A stretch of 64,000 nucleotides of DNA. It comes from Propionibacteriales bacterium (lineage in GTDB: Bacteria; Actinomycetota; Actinomycetes; Propionibacteriales; Nocardioidaceae). The stretch is from positions 124,001 through 188,000 of the forward strand of contig JAPLCB010000004.1 in assembly GCA_026392455.1 (NCBI GenBank). Reading direction: 5' to 3'. Each line of letters begins with the position of its first letter. The first letter of the stretch is position 1. Shown piece by piece: positions 52,933 through 62,457 of this stretch. The notes under the pieces were generated by a model. The model saw only the letters and a list, made by a program, of their open reading frames with translations. It had not been told where the DNA came from and made no database searches. Position numbers and translations under genes: made by a program.

Positions 52933-55900
52933 ATGCTCGACACCGAAACTCCCGACAACACCGACAACACCGAGAACGGCGCCGAGACCGCGAACCCCGC
53001 GGTCGATCCCGGGGCCGAGACGGTCGCCGAGGCTCCTGCTCCGGCGAAGAAGGCTGCCGCCAAGAAGGCGACCAAGAAGGCCGCCGCGAAGAAGACCGCC
53101 AAGAAGGCCGCGACCGCCGAGCCTTCGGGTGACCCGGCAGACGCAGGTGCTCCGTCGGAGGCCCCCGCGGAGGAAGCGGCCACCAAGCCGGTGCGCAAGC
53201 GTGCAACCAAGAAGGCCGCCGCGAAGCCGGCTCCGTCCGACGAGGAGCTCGCCGCGGAGCAGGCCGCCGCCGACGAGTCCGACACCGTCGCGGCCTCGAC
53301 CGCGCCGATGGTGCTCTTCCAGGCGCCGGCCAAGCCGACCCGCAAGCGCGCTGCGAAGAAGACGGCTGCCGCCGTACCGGTGGACGCCGAGCCGGACGCC
53401 GAGCCCGCTGCCGACCTCGAATCGACCGAATCGACCGAGGCGCCCGCTGCGAAGAAGACCAGCGGCCGTCGACCGGCGAAGAAGGCCGCCACCGCGCCGA
53501 CCGACGCGGACGCCGACGATGAGGACGACGAGGACGAGACTGCGGCCGAGCCCGACCAGGACGCCGAGGCCTCCGAGGACGCCGAACCCGGTGAGGGCGG
53601 CGCCCGTCGTCGTCGCCGCCGTGGTGGCCGTCGTCGTCGCAAGGGTGCCGGCGAGGACAGTGCCGAGGGCGACGAGGCCGGGACTCCGTCCGACAGCGAT
53701 GACGGCGAGGCCGACGACCACGGTGCCAGCGGCGACGCAGCGGCCAGTTCGCGACGTCGCACCCGCACCCGGGCGCCGCGCCCGCCGCGGAACCCCGAGG
53801 ACGAGATCACCAGCATCGGTGGCTCGACCCGGCTCGAAGCCAAGAAGCAGCGCCGTCGCGAGGGCCGTGAGGCCGGTCGTCGCCGGGCGCCGATCGTCAG
53901 CGAGGCCGAGTTCCTGGCCCGCCGTGAAGCCGTCGACCGGGTCATGGTGATCCGTCAGCGCGACGACCTCACCCAGATCGCCGTGCTCGAGGACAAGGTC
54001 CTGGTCGAGCACTACGCCGCCCGCAACTCGCAGACCTCGCTGATCGGCAACATCTACCTCGGTCGGGTGCAGAACGTGCTCCCGTCGATGGAAGCCGCCT
54101 TCATCGACATCGGCAAGGGCCGCAACGCGGTCCTGTACGCCGGCGAGGTGAACTGGTCCGCCCTGGGCCACGTCGACGGCCAGCCGCGCAAGGTCGAGTC
54201 GGTCCTCAAGTCGGGCCAGACCATCCTGGTGCAGGTCACCAAGGACCCGGTCGGTCACAAGGGTGCCCGGTTGACCGGCCAGATCAGCCTGCCGGGCCGG
54301 TTCCTGGTCTACGTCCCGGACGGCAACACCTCCGGGATCTCCCGCAAGCTCCCCGACACCGAGCGCAACCGTCTCAAGACCCTCCTCAAGGAGATCGTCC
54401 CGGACACGGCCGGCGTGATCGTCCGGACCGCTGCCGAGGGCGCCAGCGAGGAAGAGCTGACCCAGGACGTCGAGCGGCTCACCGCCCGCTGGGCCGACAT
54501 CGAGAGCAAGGTCAAGGCCGGCAAGTCGCCCGAGCTGCTCTACGGCGAGCCGGACCTGACCCTGAAGGTCGTCCGAGACCTGTTCACCGAGGACTTCAAG
54601 TCCCTGGTCATCGAAGGTGACGACGCCTGGGACCTGGTCGACGGCTACGTCTCGCACGTGGCGCCCGACCTCCGGGACCGGCTTCAGCGCTACGAGTCGA
54701 CCGACGGTCGGGACATCTTCGGTGCCTACCGGATCGACGAGCAGATCGCCAAGGGCCTGGACCGCAAGGTCTGGCTGCCTTCGGGCGGCTCGTTGGTGAT
54801 CGACCGCACCGAGGCGATGACGGTGGTCGACGTCAACACCGGCAAGTTCACCGGCTCCGGGGGCAACCTCGAGGAGACGGTGACCAAGAACAACCTCGAG
54901 GCCGCCGAGGAGATGGTTCGCCAGCTCCGCCTGCGCGACATCGGCGGCATCATCGTGATCGACTTCATCGACATGGTCCTGGAGTCCAACCGCGACCTGG
55001 TGCTGCGTCGGTTGGTCGAGTGCCTCGGCCGCGACCGCACGCGTCACCAGGTCGCCGAGGTGACCTCCCTGGGCCTGGTCCAGATGACCCGGAAGCGGAT
55101 CGGCTCCGGCCTGATCGAGACCTTCAGCGAAGACTGCGACCACTGCAAGGGCCGCGGCATCATCGTCCACGAGCAGCCCATCGAGCCCAGCAACCGCAGC
55201 GTCGGGATGGGCGGCGGCATGGGCGGCGGCAACGGTGGCAACGGCGGCGGCGGTGGCGGTGGCGACGAGTCCCGTGGCGGCCGACGCAACCGTGGTGGCC
55301 GTGGCCGCAACGCCCGGTCCGAGGACGCTCCACCGACGGTCGAGGCGAAGCCGTCCCCGATGGCACTGGCCGGCACCAAGCCGCACCCGGAGAACGAGGC
55401 TGAGGTCCCGGTCGAGGCGCCGGCGCAGGTCGCTGAGATCACCGAAGTCGCTGAGGCTCCCGTGCTCACCGAGGTTCCTGAGGTTCCTGCTGCCGAGGTG
55501 GCCGCCGTGGCCAAAGGAGCCGCTGGTGCTGGCGAAGCCGCCGAGCAGGATGGCGCGGTGGTTCCGCCGACGACCGAGGCCGTAGCCACGGCACCCGTCG
55601 TCGTGACCACCACCCGGCGTCGCCGGGCTGCTCGCCCGGCGGGTCCGGGGACCGTTGATCCTGCGGCTGCACCGGCTGCCGCCGAGGTTCAGCCTCCGGT
55701 GGTCGACCAGGTTGCTGCCCCTGAACCCGACGCTGCCGCGCCTCCGGTGGCCGACCCGGTCGTCGCCGCTCCGGTCGTGGTCACCACGACCCGACGTCGG
55801 CGGGCCGCCGGCCGTCCTGCCGGGCCGGCCGTGGCCGCTGAGGGCGCGCAGACCCCGGCAGACGGAGCTTCGCACGAGCCTGCTGAGGCACCGGGACCGG

Positions 55901-55968
55901 AGGACGGAGACGGCGCGTCGCCGGTCTTCCACGTCCCGGTGAAGAAGAAGGGGACCCGCAAGCGCTAG
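52933..55968 (+). CDS. rne: Ribonuclease E/G
   Basis: A 1011-residue endoribonuclease. About 330 N-terminal residues are low-complexity: KKAAAKKATKKAAAKK-type Lys/Ala repeats, acidic runs (DDEDDEDE) and Arg-rich patches, probably RNA-binding and disordered. The catalytic core follows: S1 domain from about 334 (VDRVMVIRQRDDL), DNase-I-like domain with metal ligands D633 (VVDVNTG) and D677 (IVIDFIDM), and the zinc link C735-x2-C738 (CDHCKGRG). A Gly-rich then Pro/Ala/Val-rich tail follows. It processes rRNA and mRNA. AGGAGAG at 52922-52928 fits the ATG. Confidence 0.94.
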   Translation: MLDTETPDNTDNTENGAETANPAVDPGAETVAEAPAPAKKAAAKKATKKAAAKKTAKKAATAEPSGDPADAGAPSEAPAEEAATKPVRKRATKKAAAKPAPSDEELAAEQAAADESDTVAASTAPMVLFQAPAKPTRKRAAKKTAAAVPVDAEPDAEPAADLESTESTEAPAAKKTSGRRPAKKAATAPTDADADDEDDEDETAAEPDQDAEASEDAEPGEGGARRRRRRGGRRRRKGAGEDSAEGDEAGTPSDSDDGEADDHGASGDAAASSRRRTRTRAPRPPRNPEDEITSIGGSTRLEAKKQRRREGREAGRRRAPIVSEAEFLARREAVDRVMVIRQRDDLTQIAVLEDKVLVEHYAARNSQTSLIGNIYLGRVQNVLPSMEAAFIDIGKGRNAVLYAGEVNWSALGHVDGQPRKVESVLKSGQTILVQVTKDPVGHKGARLTGQISLPGRFLVYVPDGNTSGISRKLPDTERNRLKTLLKEIVPDTAGVIVRTAAEGASEEELTQDVERLTARWADIESKVKAGKSPELLYGEPDLTLKVVRDLFTEDFKSLVIEGDDAWDLVDGYVSHVAPDLRDRLQRYESTDGRDIFGAYRIDEQIAKGLDRKVWLPSGGSLVIDRTEAMTVVDVNTGKFTGSGGNLEETVTKNNLEAAEEMVRQLRLRDIGGIIVIDFIDMVLESNRDLVLRRLVECLGRDRTRHQVAEVTSLGLVQMTRKRIGSGLIETFSEDCDHCKGRGIIVHEQPIEPSNRSVGMGGGMGGGNGGNGGGGGGGDESRGGRRNRGGRGRNARSEDAPPTVEAKPSPMALAGTKPHPENEAEVPVEAPAQVAEITEVAEAPVLTEVPEVPAAEVAAVAKGAAGAGEAAEQDGAVVPPTTEAVATAPVVVTTTRRRRAARPAGPGTVDPAAAPAAAEVQPPVVDQVAAPEPDAAAPPVADPVVAAPVVVTTTRRRRAAGRPAGPAVAAEGAQTPADGASHEPAEAPGPEDGDGASPVFHVPVKKKGTRKR

Positions 55969-55983
55969 TCCGGCGGTCTCGTT

Positions 55984-56013
55984 TTGACCGTACGGCCCGC
56001 GTACCCGTAAAGT
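55984..56013 (+). promoter_or_regulatory. Promoter of rplU-rpmA (TTGACC-N18-TAAAGT)
   Basis: A near-consensus -35 (55984-55989) and -10 (56008-56013) lie just after the rne stop. The leader would be about 58 bases. Confidence 0.65.
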
Positions 56014-56078
56014 TGCCCCTCGGTGTGCTTGCGAGCGCGCCCCCATTTCTTGTTAATCCCTAAGAGAGTGAGTCCGCC

Positions 56079-56381
56079 GTGTACGCGATCGTGCGTAGTG
56101 GCAGCAAGCAGCAGAAGGTTGCTGTTGGCGATGTCATCGAAATCGACAAGACCGATGAAGCCGCAGGGTCTTCCCTGAGTCTCCCGGTCGTCATGCTTGT
56201 CGACGGCGAGAAGGTGACCGCGACCGGCCTGGACAAGGCTGCCGTCACCGTCGAGGTCCTCGGCGCGACCAAGGGCCCGAAGATCGTCATCCAGAAGTAC
56301 AAGAACAAGACCGGCTACAAGAAGCGTCAGGGTCACCGTCAGAAGTACACCCAGGTCAAGGTCACCGACATCAAGGCCTGA
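56079..56381 (+). CDS. rplU: 50S ribosomal protein L21
   Basis: A 100-residue ribosomal protein with [19 protein letters not shown] at the start, [20 protein letters not shown] (about 68-87) and KVTDI at the end, as in L21, which binds 23S rRNA near the exit region. Start is GTG at 56079. It is followed by rpmA after 36 bases, the universal pair. Confidence 0.97.
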   Translation: MYAIVRSGSKQQKVAVGDVIEIDKTDEAAGSSLSLPVVMLVDGEKVTATGLDKAAVTVEVLGATKGPKIVIQKYKNKTGYKKRQGHRQKYTQVKVTDIKA

Positions 56382-56417
56382 CGGCCTCCTCGTCTCGAAT
56401 CCTCAAGGACTGAACTC

Positions 56418-56672
56418 ATGGCTCACAAAAAGGGCGCGGCGTCTACCAAGAACGGCCGCGATTCCAACTCCCAGCGCCTCGGCGTGAAGCGCTTCGGTGG
56501 CCAGCTGGTCAACGCCGGCGAGATCATCGTTCGCCAGCGCGGCACGCACTTCCACCCCGGCACCGGGGTCGGTCGTGGCGGCGACGACACGCTGTTCGCA
56601 CTGACCGCCGGCAACGTCGAGTTCGGCACCCGCCGTGGTCGTCGCGTGGTCAACATCGTCCCGTCGGCCTGA
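56418..56672 (+). CDS. rpmA: 50S ribosomal protein L27
   Basis: An 84-residue ribosomal protein starting [20 protein letters not shown], the flexible N-terminus reaching the peptidyl-transferase centre, then [20 protein letters not shown] and RGTHFHPG. There is no N-terminal cleavage extension as in Firmicutes. It is followed by a strong terminator. Confidence 0.97.
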   Translation: MAHKKGAASTKNGRDSNSQRLGVKRFGGQLVNAGEIIVRQRGTHFHPGTGVGRGGDDTLFALTAGNVEFGTRRGRRVVNIVPSA

Positions 56673-56705
56673 TCGGGACCCACTAGTTTCCCCAGTCTCA
56701 CCGTT

Positions 56706-56738
56706 GGGCGTCCCTGGTCTGCCAGGGGCGCCCTTCTT
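56706..56738 (+). terminator. Terminator after rpmA
   Basis: GGGCGTCCCTGG-TCTG-CCAGGGGCGCCC, 11 of 12 positions paired, followed by TTCTT. Confidence 0.8.
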
Positions 56739-56771
56739 GGTTTCGAGGCTCGCTCCGCTCGAACCTCGACC
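56739..56771. repeat. Palindromic dispersed-type repeat
   Basis: The 33-bp stretch runs from GGTTTCGAGGCTCG to CGAACCTCGACC, with arms that pair apart from a 2-base bulge. It resembles an intergenic palindrome that I recall as abundant in Nocardioides genomes. It lies between the rpmA terminator and obg. Confidence 0.5.
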
Positions 56772-56795
56772 ACCAGAAGCAGGAAAGGAGTACCG

Positions 56796-58361
56796 ATGGC
56801 AGTCCCCACCTTCGTGGACCACGTGACGCTGTACGTCAGCGCCGGACGCGGCGGCAACGGCGTCGCCTCGGTGCACCGCGAGAAGTTCAAGCCGCTCGGC
56901 GGGCCCGACGGCGGGAACGGCGGCCCCGGTGGGTCGATCATCCTGCGGGTCGACCCCGACGTCACCACCCTGATCGACTACCACCACAAGGCGAAGCGCC
57001 AGGCCACCCATGGTGGGCACGGCGCCGGGGACCACCGCAACGGGGCCCACGGCGAGGACCTGGTGCTGCCGGTCCCCGACGGGACCGTGGTGACCGAGAA
57101 CGGCGAGGTGCTGGCCGACCTGGTCGGCGCCGGGACCGAGATGGTCATCGCCGAGGGCGGTCGGGGAGGACTGGGCAACGCCGCGCTCGCCTCGGCCAAG
57201 CGCAAGGCTCCCGGATTCGCGCTCCTCGGCGAGCCCGGCGAGGAACGCACCATCGGCCTGGAGCTCAAGGTCGTCGCGGACATCGGTCTGGTCGGCTTCC
57301 CCAGCGCCGGGAAGTCCAGCCTGATCGCTGCGATCAGCCGCGCCCGGCCCAAGATCGCCGACTACCCGTTCACGACACTGGTCCCGAACCTGGGCGTGGT
57401 CAAGGCCGGGGACACCGTCTTCACGGTCGCCGACGTTCCCGGCCTGATCGAGGGCGCCAGCGAGGGGCGCGGCCTGGGTCACGACTTCCTGAGGCACATC
57501 GAGCGCTGCGCGGCCCTGCTGCACGTGGTCGACCTGGCGACCCTGGAGCCCGGCCGCAACCCGGCCGAGGACCTGGAGATCATGGAGCGCGAGCTCGCCA
57601 AGTACGGCGGACTGGAGGACCGACCCCGCCTGGTGGCCCTGAACAAGGCAGACCTGCCCGACGGCCGCGACATGGCTGACATCGTCCGCGACGACATCGC
57701 CCGACGCGGCTGGCCCGTGTTCGCGATCAGCGCCATGACCAAGGAGGGTCTCAAGGAGCTGACCTTCGCGATGGCCGAGCTGGTGGCGACGTCGCGCCGC
57801 AACCAGGTCGTCGAGGCTGCCGAGCGGATCATCATCCGGCCCAAGCCGAAGGGTTCCGGCGAGGAGTTCACCATCACGGAGACCGGCGAGGGGTGGCGCG
57901 TCCGCGGCATCAAGCCGGAGCGCTGGATCCGGCAGACCGACTTCAGCAACGAGGAAGCGGTCGGCTTCCTGGCAGACCGGCTCAACCGGCTGGGGGTCGA
58001 GTCCAAGCTGGTCGAGCTCGGTGCCGTCGAGGGCGACCCGGTGCTCATCGGCCACCCGGACAACGCGGTGGTCTTCGACTTCAAGCCCGGCCTGGACGCG
58101 GGTGCCGCCGAGATGCTCGGACGTCGCGGCGAGGACGAGCGGTTCCGTGAGGAGCGCCCTGCGGCGGGTCGTCGGAAGGCGATCGACGAGCTGTTGCCCG
58201 AGCGCGGTGAGAACGAGACCCGCGCGGACGTGGCGCGCCGCCTGGACGCTCTCCGCCTCGACAACCTGGGCGCCGACGTCAGCGACTTCGATGACGAAGC
58301 GACCACGGTCGTCTTCACCAACGATGCGTTCGATGAGGTGTATCCCGGGGAGGACGCATGA
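56796..58361 (+). CDS. obg: GTPase Obg/CgtA
   Basis: A 521-residue GTPase of ribosome assembly and stress response. The glycine-rich Obg fold covers about 1-160 ([28 protein letters not shown]). The G domain has the P loop [10 protein letters not shown] with K173, [10 protein letters not shown] (G3), NKADL (G4) and ISAMT (G5). A C-terminal OCT-type domain (about 350-430) and a charged tail follow. AGGAAAGGAG precedes the ATG. proB overlaps its stop. Confidence 0.97.
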   Translation: MAVPTFVDHVTLYVSAGRGGNGVASVHREKFKPLGGPDGGNGGPGGSIILRVDPDVTTLIDYHHKAKRQATHGGHGAGDHRNGAHGEDLVLPVPDGTVVTENGEVLADLVGAGTEMVIAEGGRGGLGNAALASAKRKAPGFALLGEPGEERTIGLELKVVADIGLVGFPSAGKSSLIAAISRARPKIADYPFTTLVPNLGVVKAGDTVFTVADVPGLIEGASEGRGLGHDFLRHIERCAALLHVVDLATLEPGRNPAEDLEIMERELAKYGGLEDRPRLVALNKADLPDGRDMADIVRDDIARRGWPVFAISAMTKEGLKELTFAMAELVATSRRNQVVEAAERIIIRPKPKGSGEEFTITETGEGWRVRGIKPERWIRQTDFSNEEAVGFLADRLNRLGVESKLVELGAVEGDPVLIGHPDNAVVFDFKPGLDAGAAEMLGRRGEDERFREERPAAGRRKAIDELLPERGENETRADVARRLDALRLDNLGADVSDFDDEATTVVFTNDAFDEVYPGEDA

Positions 58362-59482
58362 CCCGCGACGCCGTCACCGGCGCCCGCCGGGTCGTGGTGA
58401 AGGTCGGCTCGTCCTCGCTGACCACCGCTGCCGGTGGCATCGACCCGGAGCGGATCAGCGCCCTGGTCGACAGCCTGGCGGGCGCCCACGGCGCCGGCAG
58501 CGAGATCGTGCTGGTCTCCTCCGGTGCGATCGCGGCCGGACTGGCGCCCCTCGGGCTCGACCGCCGGCCCCAGGACCTGGCCCGCCAGCAGGCCGCAGCC
58601 TCCGTCGGACAGGGCATCCTGGTGCACCGCTACACCGAGGAGTTCGCCCGGCACGGGAAGGTCACCGGCCAGATCCTGCTCACCGTCGACGACGTCACCC
58701 GGCGCGGCCACTACCGCAACGCCCAACGGACCTTCGAGACGCTGCTCGACATGGGCGTCGTCCCGGTCGTCAACGAGAACGACACGGTGGCGACCGACGA
58801 GATCCGGTTCGGCGACAACGACCGCCTCGCGGCCCTGGTGGCGCACCTGGTCCAGGCGGACCTGCTGGTGCTGCTCTCCGACGTCGACGGCCTGTACGAC
58901 GGGCCGCCGAGCAAGGCGGGCGCCCGGCTGGTTGCCGAGGTGCACGGCGAGGCCGACCTGGAGCAGGTCATCGTCGGCAAGGCTGGTGCGGCCGGGGTCG
59001 GCACCGGGGGGATGCAGACCAAGCTCGAGGCTGCCCGGATCGCGACCGGCGCCGGGATCGCGGTCGTCCTGACCAGCGCTCCCCAGGCCGGCCCGGCCCT
59101 CGCCGGTGCCGAGGTCGGGACCTTGTTCCACCCCACCGGGGCCCGGCGCTCCACGCGGATGCTCTGGCTGGCGCACGCGACCTCGGGAAGGGGGACGATC
59201 ACCCTCGACGAGGGTGCCGTCCGGGCGCTCACCGAGCGCCGCGCATCGTTGCTCCCGGCCGGCATCACCGGTGTCGAGGGAACCTTCGTCGACGGCGACC
59301 CGGTCGACCTGGTCGCCCCGGACGGGACCGTTGTCGCGCGCGGCCTGGTCAACTACGACTCGGCCGAGATCCCGGCGCTCATGGGGCGTTCGACGCACGA
59401 CCTGTCCCGCGAGCTGGGGGCGCACTACGAGCGTGAGGTCGTCCACCGCGACGACCTGACCCTGCTTGCCCCCACGCCGTAG
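58358..59482 (+). CDS. proB: Glutamate 5-kinase
   Basis: A 374-residue enzyme for the first step of proline synthesis. The kinase domain has [12 protein letters not shown] (start), [15 protein letters not shown] (about 49-63), [17 protein letters not shown] (about 139-155) and [15 protein letters not shown]. The C-terminal PUA domain (about 275-365) includes [18 protein letters not shown]. It is feedback-inhibited by proline in other species. The ATG overlaps the obg TGA (ATGA). Confidence 0.96.
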   Translation: MTRDAVTGARRVVVKVGSSSLTTAAGGIDPERISALVDSLAGAHGAGSEIVLVSSGAIAAGLAPLGLDRRPQDLARQQAAASVGQGILVHRYTEEFARHGKVTGQILLTVDDVTRRGHYRNAQRTFETLLDMGVVPVVNENDTVATDEIRFGDNDRLAALVAHLVQADLLVLLSDVDGLYDGPPSKAGARLVAEVHGEADLEQVIVGKAGAAGVGTGGMQTKLEAARIATGAGIAVVLTSAPQAGPALAGAEVGTLFHPTGARRSTRMLWLAHATSGRGTITLDEGAVRALTERRASLLPAGITGVEGTFVDGDPVDLVAPDGTVVARGLVNYDSAEIPALMGRSTHDLSRELGAHYEREVVHRDDLTLLAPTP

Positions 59483-59536
59483 ACCTCCCTGGGGAACATT
59501 GGTCCCGAGTTCTCCGATTCGGGCAGCGGCCGGGGT

Positions 59537-59550
59537 TCTGGTCGACCAGA
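59537..59550. promoter_or_regulatory. 14-bp perfect palindrome before the unknown proBA gene
   Basis: TCTGGTCGACCAGA lies between proB and the gene at 59587, 37 bases before its GTG. A possible operator; no matching regulator is identified. Confidence 0.35.
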
Positions 59551-59586
59551 CTGGGCCCGAAGTCGGACCCAGGTCGAGGAGGGCGT

Positions 59587-59943
59587 GTGCAGAGCAACCA
59601 GGGTGGCCGCCTGTGGCACGTGACGCTGACCCTCTCCGGGGACCAGGTCGAGCCGATGCTGGTGCGCGCGGCGCTGTCGCGGCTGCGCGAGGAGCGACCG
59701 TTCATCGACACCGTCGAGTTCACCGGGACGGGTGCTGAGCTGCAGTACTGGGACGAAGGTGCCGTCATGATCGACGTCGCTTCACTCGCACTCCGGCTGT
59801 GGGCCGAGCACCGTGATTCCGCGGGTCTGCCGAGCTGGGAGATCGCTGGCCTCGAGGTCGTCGAGAAGTCGATCCACGAGGCGAGGATGGTCCCGGGCAA
59901 GCTCGGGTCGCACGGGTCTGCCCACCTTCATTTCCAGCTGTAG
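59587..59943 (+). CDS. Conserved-looking protein of unknown function between proB and proA
   Basis: A 118-residue soluble protein (RLWHVTLTLSGDQVEPMLVR then a helix ALSRLREERPFIDTVEFTG, later ASLALRLWAEHRDSAGLPSW and HLHFQL). It looks like an alpha/beta ferredoxin-like domain. I do not recognise the family. GAGGAGGG (59576-59583) precedes the GTG, a strong ribosome-binding site. It sits between the proline genes but nothing links it to proline. Confidence 0.6.
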   Translation: MQSNQGGRLWHVTLTLSGDQVEPMLVRAALSRLREERPFIDTVEFTGTGAELQYWDEGAVMIDVASLALRLWAEHRDSAGLPSWEIAGLEVVEKSIHEARMVPGKLGSHGSAHLHFQL

Positions 59944-59973
59944 TCCACTGCGGCATCGGCCGCGATCCCCGGT

Positions 59974-59979
59974 TAGGGT
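59974..59979 (+). promoter_or_regulatory. -10 box TAGGGT of proA
   Basis: Ends 6 bases before the ATG at 59986; leaderless spacing. Confidence 0.45.
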
Positions 59980-59985
59980 GGGCGC

Positions 59986-61230
59986 ATGCCTGACTCGATC
60001 TCCCAGGTCGCGGCCCGGTCCCGCGCCGCCGCGAACGTCCTGGCGCTGGCCACCCGTGCGACCAAGGACGCCACCCTCGAGACCATGGCCTCGGCGCTGC
60101 TGAGCGACTACGCGCTGATCATCGACGCGAACGCTGCCGACGTCTCGGCGGCGGAGGCCGCCGGGATGCCGGCGCACATGATCGACCGCCTGCGGCTGGA
60201 CCGGTCCCGGATCGAGGGGATGGCCCAGGGGCTGCGGGAGGTCGCCGGCCTCCCGGATCCGGTCGGTACCGTGCTCCGCGGATCGACGCTGGCCAACGGT
60301 CTCGAGCTCCGGCAGGTCACCGTCCCGTTCGGCGTCGTCGGGGTCATCTACGAAGCCCGGCCGAACGTCACCGCCGATGCCGCCGGGATCTGCCTGAAGA
60401 GCGGCAACGCCGTCATCCTGCGAGGCTCGTCCAGTGCGCTCTCGTCCAACACCGCGATCGTCACCTCCCTGAGGACGGCGCTGACCGACACCGGCCTTCC
60501 CGAGGACTGCGTGCAGCTCGCGCCCGGTGAGGGTCACGACGCGGTCAAGGAGCTGATGCGGGCCCGCGGCCTGGTCGACGTCCTGATTCCCCGGGGAGGC
60601 GCCGGGCTGATCCGGTCGGTCGTCGAGGAATCGACGGTCCCGGTCATCGAGACCGGCGTCGGCAACTGCCACGTGTACGTCGACGCCGACGCCGACCTGG
60701 AGATGGCGCTCGCGATCGTGCTCAACTCCAAGACCCACCGGACCTCGGTCTGCAACTCCGCCGAGTCGCTGCTCGTGCACGCGGACGTGGCCGCGGACTT
60801 CCTCCCGCGCGTGGTCGCCGCCCTCCAGGACGCGGACGTCACGATCCACGGCGACGCCGCCTTCACCGCGTACGACGCAGTGGTGCCCGCCACTGACGAG
60901 GACTGGGACACCGAGTTCCTCTCCCTCGACATCTCCGCAGCCGTGGTCCCCGACCTCGGCGCCGCGATCGAGCACATCCGCGCGCACTCGTCGGGCCACA
61001 CCGAGGCGATCGTGACCGGATCGCAGTCGGCAGCGCGCCGGTTCACCGCGGAGGTCGACTCGGCGGTGGTGATGGTCAACGCCTCGACCCGGTTCACCGA
61101 CGGAGGCGAGTTCGGCTTCGGCGCCGAGATCGGGATCTCCACCCAGAAGCTGCACGCCCGGGGTCCGCTGGGTCTGCCGGAGATGACTTCCAGCAAGTAC
61201 ATCGTCATCGGGGACGGCCACGTCCGGTAA
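59986..61230 (+). CDS. proA: Gamma-glutamyl phosphate reductase
   Basis: A 414-residue NADPH-dependent enzyme for the second step of proline synthesis. The catalytic cysteine is C256 ([13 protein letters not shown]). [20 protein letters not shown] (about 120-139) and [12 protein letters not shown] form the cofactor site. The C-terminus [15 protein letters not shown] is typical. It is separated from proB by the unknown gene and has its own -10 box. Confidence 0.96.
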   Translation: MPDSISQVAARSRAAANVLALATRATKDATLETMASALLSDYALIIDANAADVSAAEAAGMPAHMIDRLRLDRSRIEGMAQGLREVAGLPDPVGTVLRGSTLANGLELRQVTVPFGVVGVIYEARPNVTADAAGICLKSGNAVILRGSSSALSSNTAIVTSLRTALTDTGLPEDCVQLAPGEGHDAVKELMRARGLVDVLIPRGGAGLIRSVVEESTVPVIETGVGNCHVYVDADADLEMALAIVLNSKTHRTSVCNSAESLLVHADVAADFLPRVVAALQDADVTIHGDAAFTAYDAVVPATDEDWDTEFLSLDISAAVVPDLGAAIEHIRAHSSGHTEAIVTGSQSAARRFTAEVDSAVVMVNASTRFTDGGEFGFGAEIGISTQKLHARGPLGLPEMTSSKYIVIGDGHVR

Positions 61231-61267
61231 GGGATTCGTCCCGGGTGCCGACCCGGCCACACTCGAC

Positions 61268-61912
61268 GTGTGGGCCGACCCGGCCACCGAGCGAATCCTC
61301 ACGCCCGCCACGATCATCACGTTCATCCGGACGATCGCCTGTGTCACGATCGTCGGCTTCGCCATCAACCAAGGTGTCCCGACCGACGACGCCTTCTGGA
61401 GCCCGGCGCTGAAGCTGATGGCGATCGCGCTGGTGGTGTTCTGGGCCGGCGACAGCCTGGACGGGCAGGTTGCTCGCCGGATGCACCACGAGACCCGCTA
61501 CGGCGCGCTTCTCGACATCATGTGCGACCGCCTCTGCTGCGCCGCCTTCTACCTCGGCCTCGCCTGGCTGCACCCCGAGTTCACGATCCCGGTGGTGCTC
61601 TACCTGGCCGAGTACATGGTGATCGACCTGTTCCTCTCGACAGCCTTCGTCGCCTGGAAGATCCGCAGCCCCAACTACTTCTACGTGATCGACCCGACCA
61701 TCTACCGGCTGAACTGGTCGCACCCGGCCAAGGCGGTCAACTCCGCTCTCTTCGCGGTGATGCTGCTCGCCACCCAGGCGCCGTGGCTCGGGGGAGTCGT
61801 CGCCGCCGGCCTGCTGGTGTTCAAGATCGCGATGCTGGTCCGGCTCGCGAAGCTCGGTATCCCGATCCCGGCCGGCACCGGTCTGGCCGACGGCTCGGGT
61901 CCGCAGGCGTGA
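61268..61912 (+). CDS. CDP-alcohol phosphatidyltransferase family membrane protein
   Basis: A 214-residue membrane enzyme with the full motif D62-x2-D65-G-x2-A-R-x8-G79-x3-D83-x3-D87 (GDSLDGQVARRMHHETRY then GALLDIMCD), which binds CDP-diacylglycerol and metal. About six hydrophobic segments are seen. It would make a phospholipid such as a phosphatidylinositol or glycerol phosphate, but the alcohol is undetermined. GTG at 61268 is used. The DedA-like gene overlaps its stop (GTGA). Confidence 0.88.
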   Translation: MWADPATERILTPATIITFIRTIACVTIVGFAINQGVPTDDAFWSPALKLMAIALVVFWAGDSLDGQVARRMHHETRYGALLDIMCDRLCCAAFYLGLAWLHPEFTIPVVLYLAEYMVIDLFLSTAFVAWKIRSPNYFYVIDPTIYRLNWSHPAKAVNSALFAVMLLATQAPWLGGVVAAGLLVFKIAMLVRLAKLGIPIPAGTGLADGSGPQA

Positions 61913-62388
61913 AGCTGGTCCTGGGGACGTTCCTCTACTCGATCGCCTCCGCGCTCATCCCCGTCCTCAACGCAGAGATCCCGCTGGCGGGAATCCCCAC
62001 CGGCAGCGCGAGTGCCTGGGCCTTCGCCTTCGCGGCGGCCGCCGGGCAGACGGTCGGCAAGGTGATCTGGTACTTCGCCGGAATCCACTCGATGAAGCTC
62101 AGCTGGCTGCGCAAGAAGATGGAGACCGACAAGTGGAAGGCTTCGTACGCGAGGTGGCACGCCCGGATCGTGGGGCGTCCGGTGATGGCGGGGGCGATCT
62201 GCTTCGCGTCCGCGGTCACCGGCTTCCCGCCGCTGGCGGTGGTGGCAGTCCTCGCGGGGTCCTTGCGGATGAACCTCGCGGTGTTCGTCCCAACGGTCCT
62301 GGCAGGACGAACCATCCGGTTCTGGCTGGTGATCGAGGGGGCTGCGGTGCTCAAGGACCTGTTCGGACCGCTCCTGGGCCTCGGTTGA
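61909..62388 (+). CDS. Small DedA/VTT-like membrane protein
   Basis: A 159-residue membrane protein. The N-terminal SALIPVLNAEIPLAGIPTGS and the C-terminal SFRMNLAVFVPTVLAGRTIR-like end (SLRMNLAVFVPTVLAGRTIR) resemble the VTT/DedA fold of lipid flippases. It lacks the longer extension of full DedA proteins. It is coupled to the phosphatidyltransferase gene by a 4-base overlap, so lipid transport of its product is a fair guess, not proven. Confidence 0.65.
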   Translation: MKLVLGTFLYSIASALIPVLNAEIPLAGIPTGSASAWAFAFAAAAGQTVGKVIWYFAGIHSMKLSWLRKKMETDKWKASYARWHARIVGRPVMAGAICFASAVTGFPPLAVVAVLAGSLRMNLAVFVPTVLAGRTIRFWLVIEGAAVLKDLFGPLLGLG

Positions 62389-62444
62389 GCCCACGAACCG
62401 CTCCAGATTGTCCGGACTCCCCATTTTCAGGGCCTTTCGACCGG

Positions 62445-62450
62445 TAAGGT
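62445..62450 (+). promoter_or_regulatory. -10 box TAAGGT of the tandem FkbM gene
   Basis: Ends 7 bases before the GTG at 62458; leaderless spacing. Confidence 0.45.
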
Positions 62451-62457
62451 CTGCCGC

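Noticed and set aside
52627-56046. A 1139-residue minus-strand open frame opposite rne
   Set aside because: Gly/Arg/Leu-rich antisense of low-complexity RNase E sequence; the plus strand carries all catalytic motifs.
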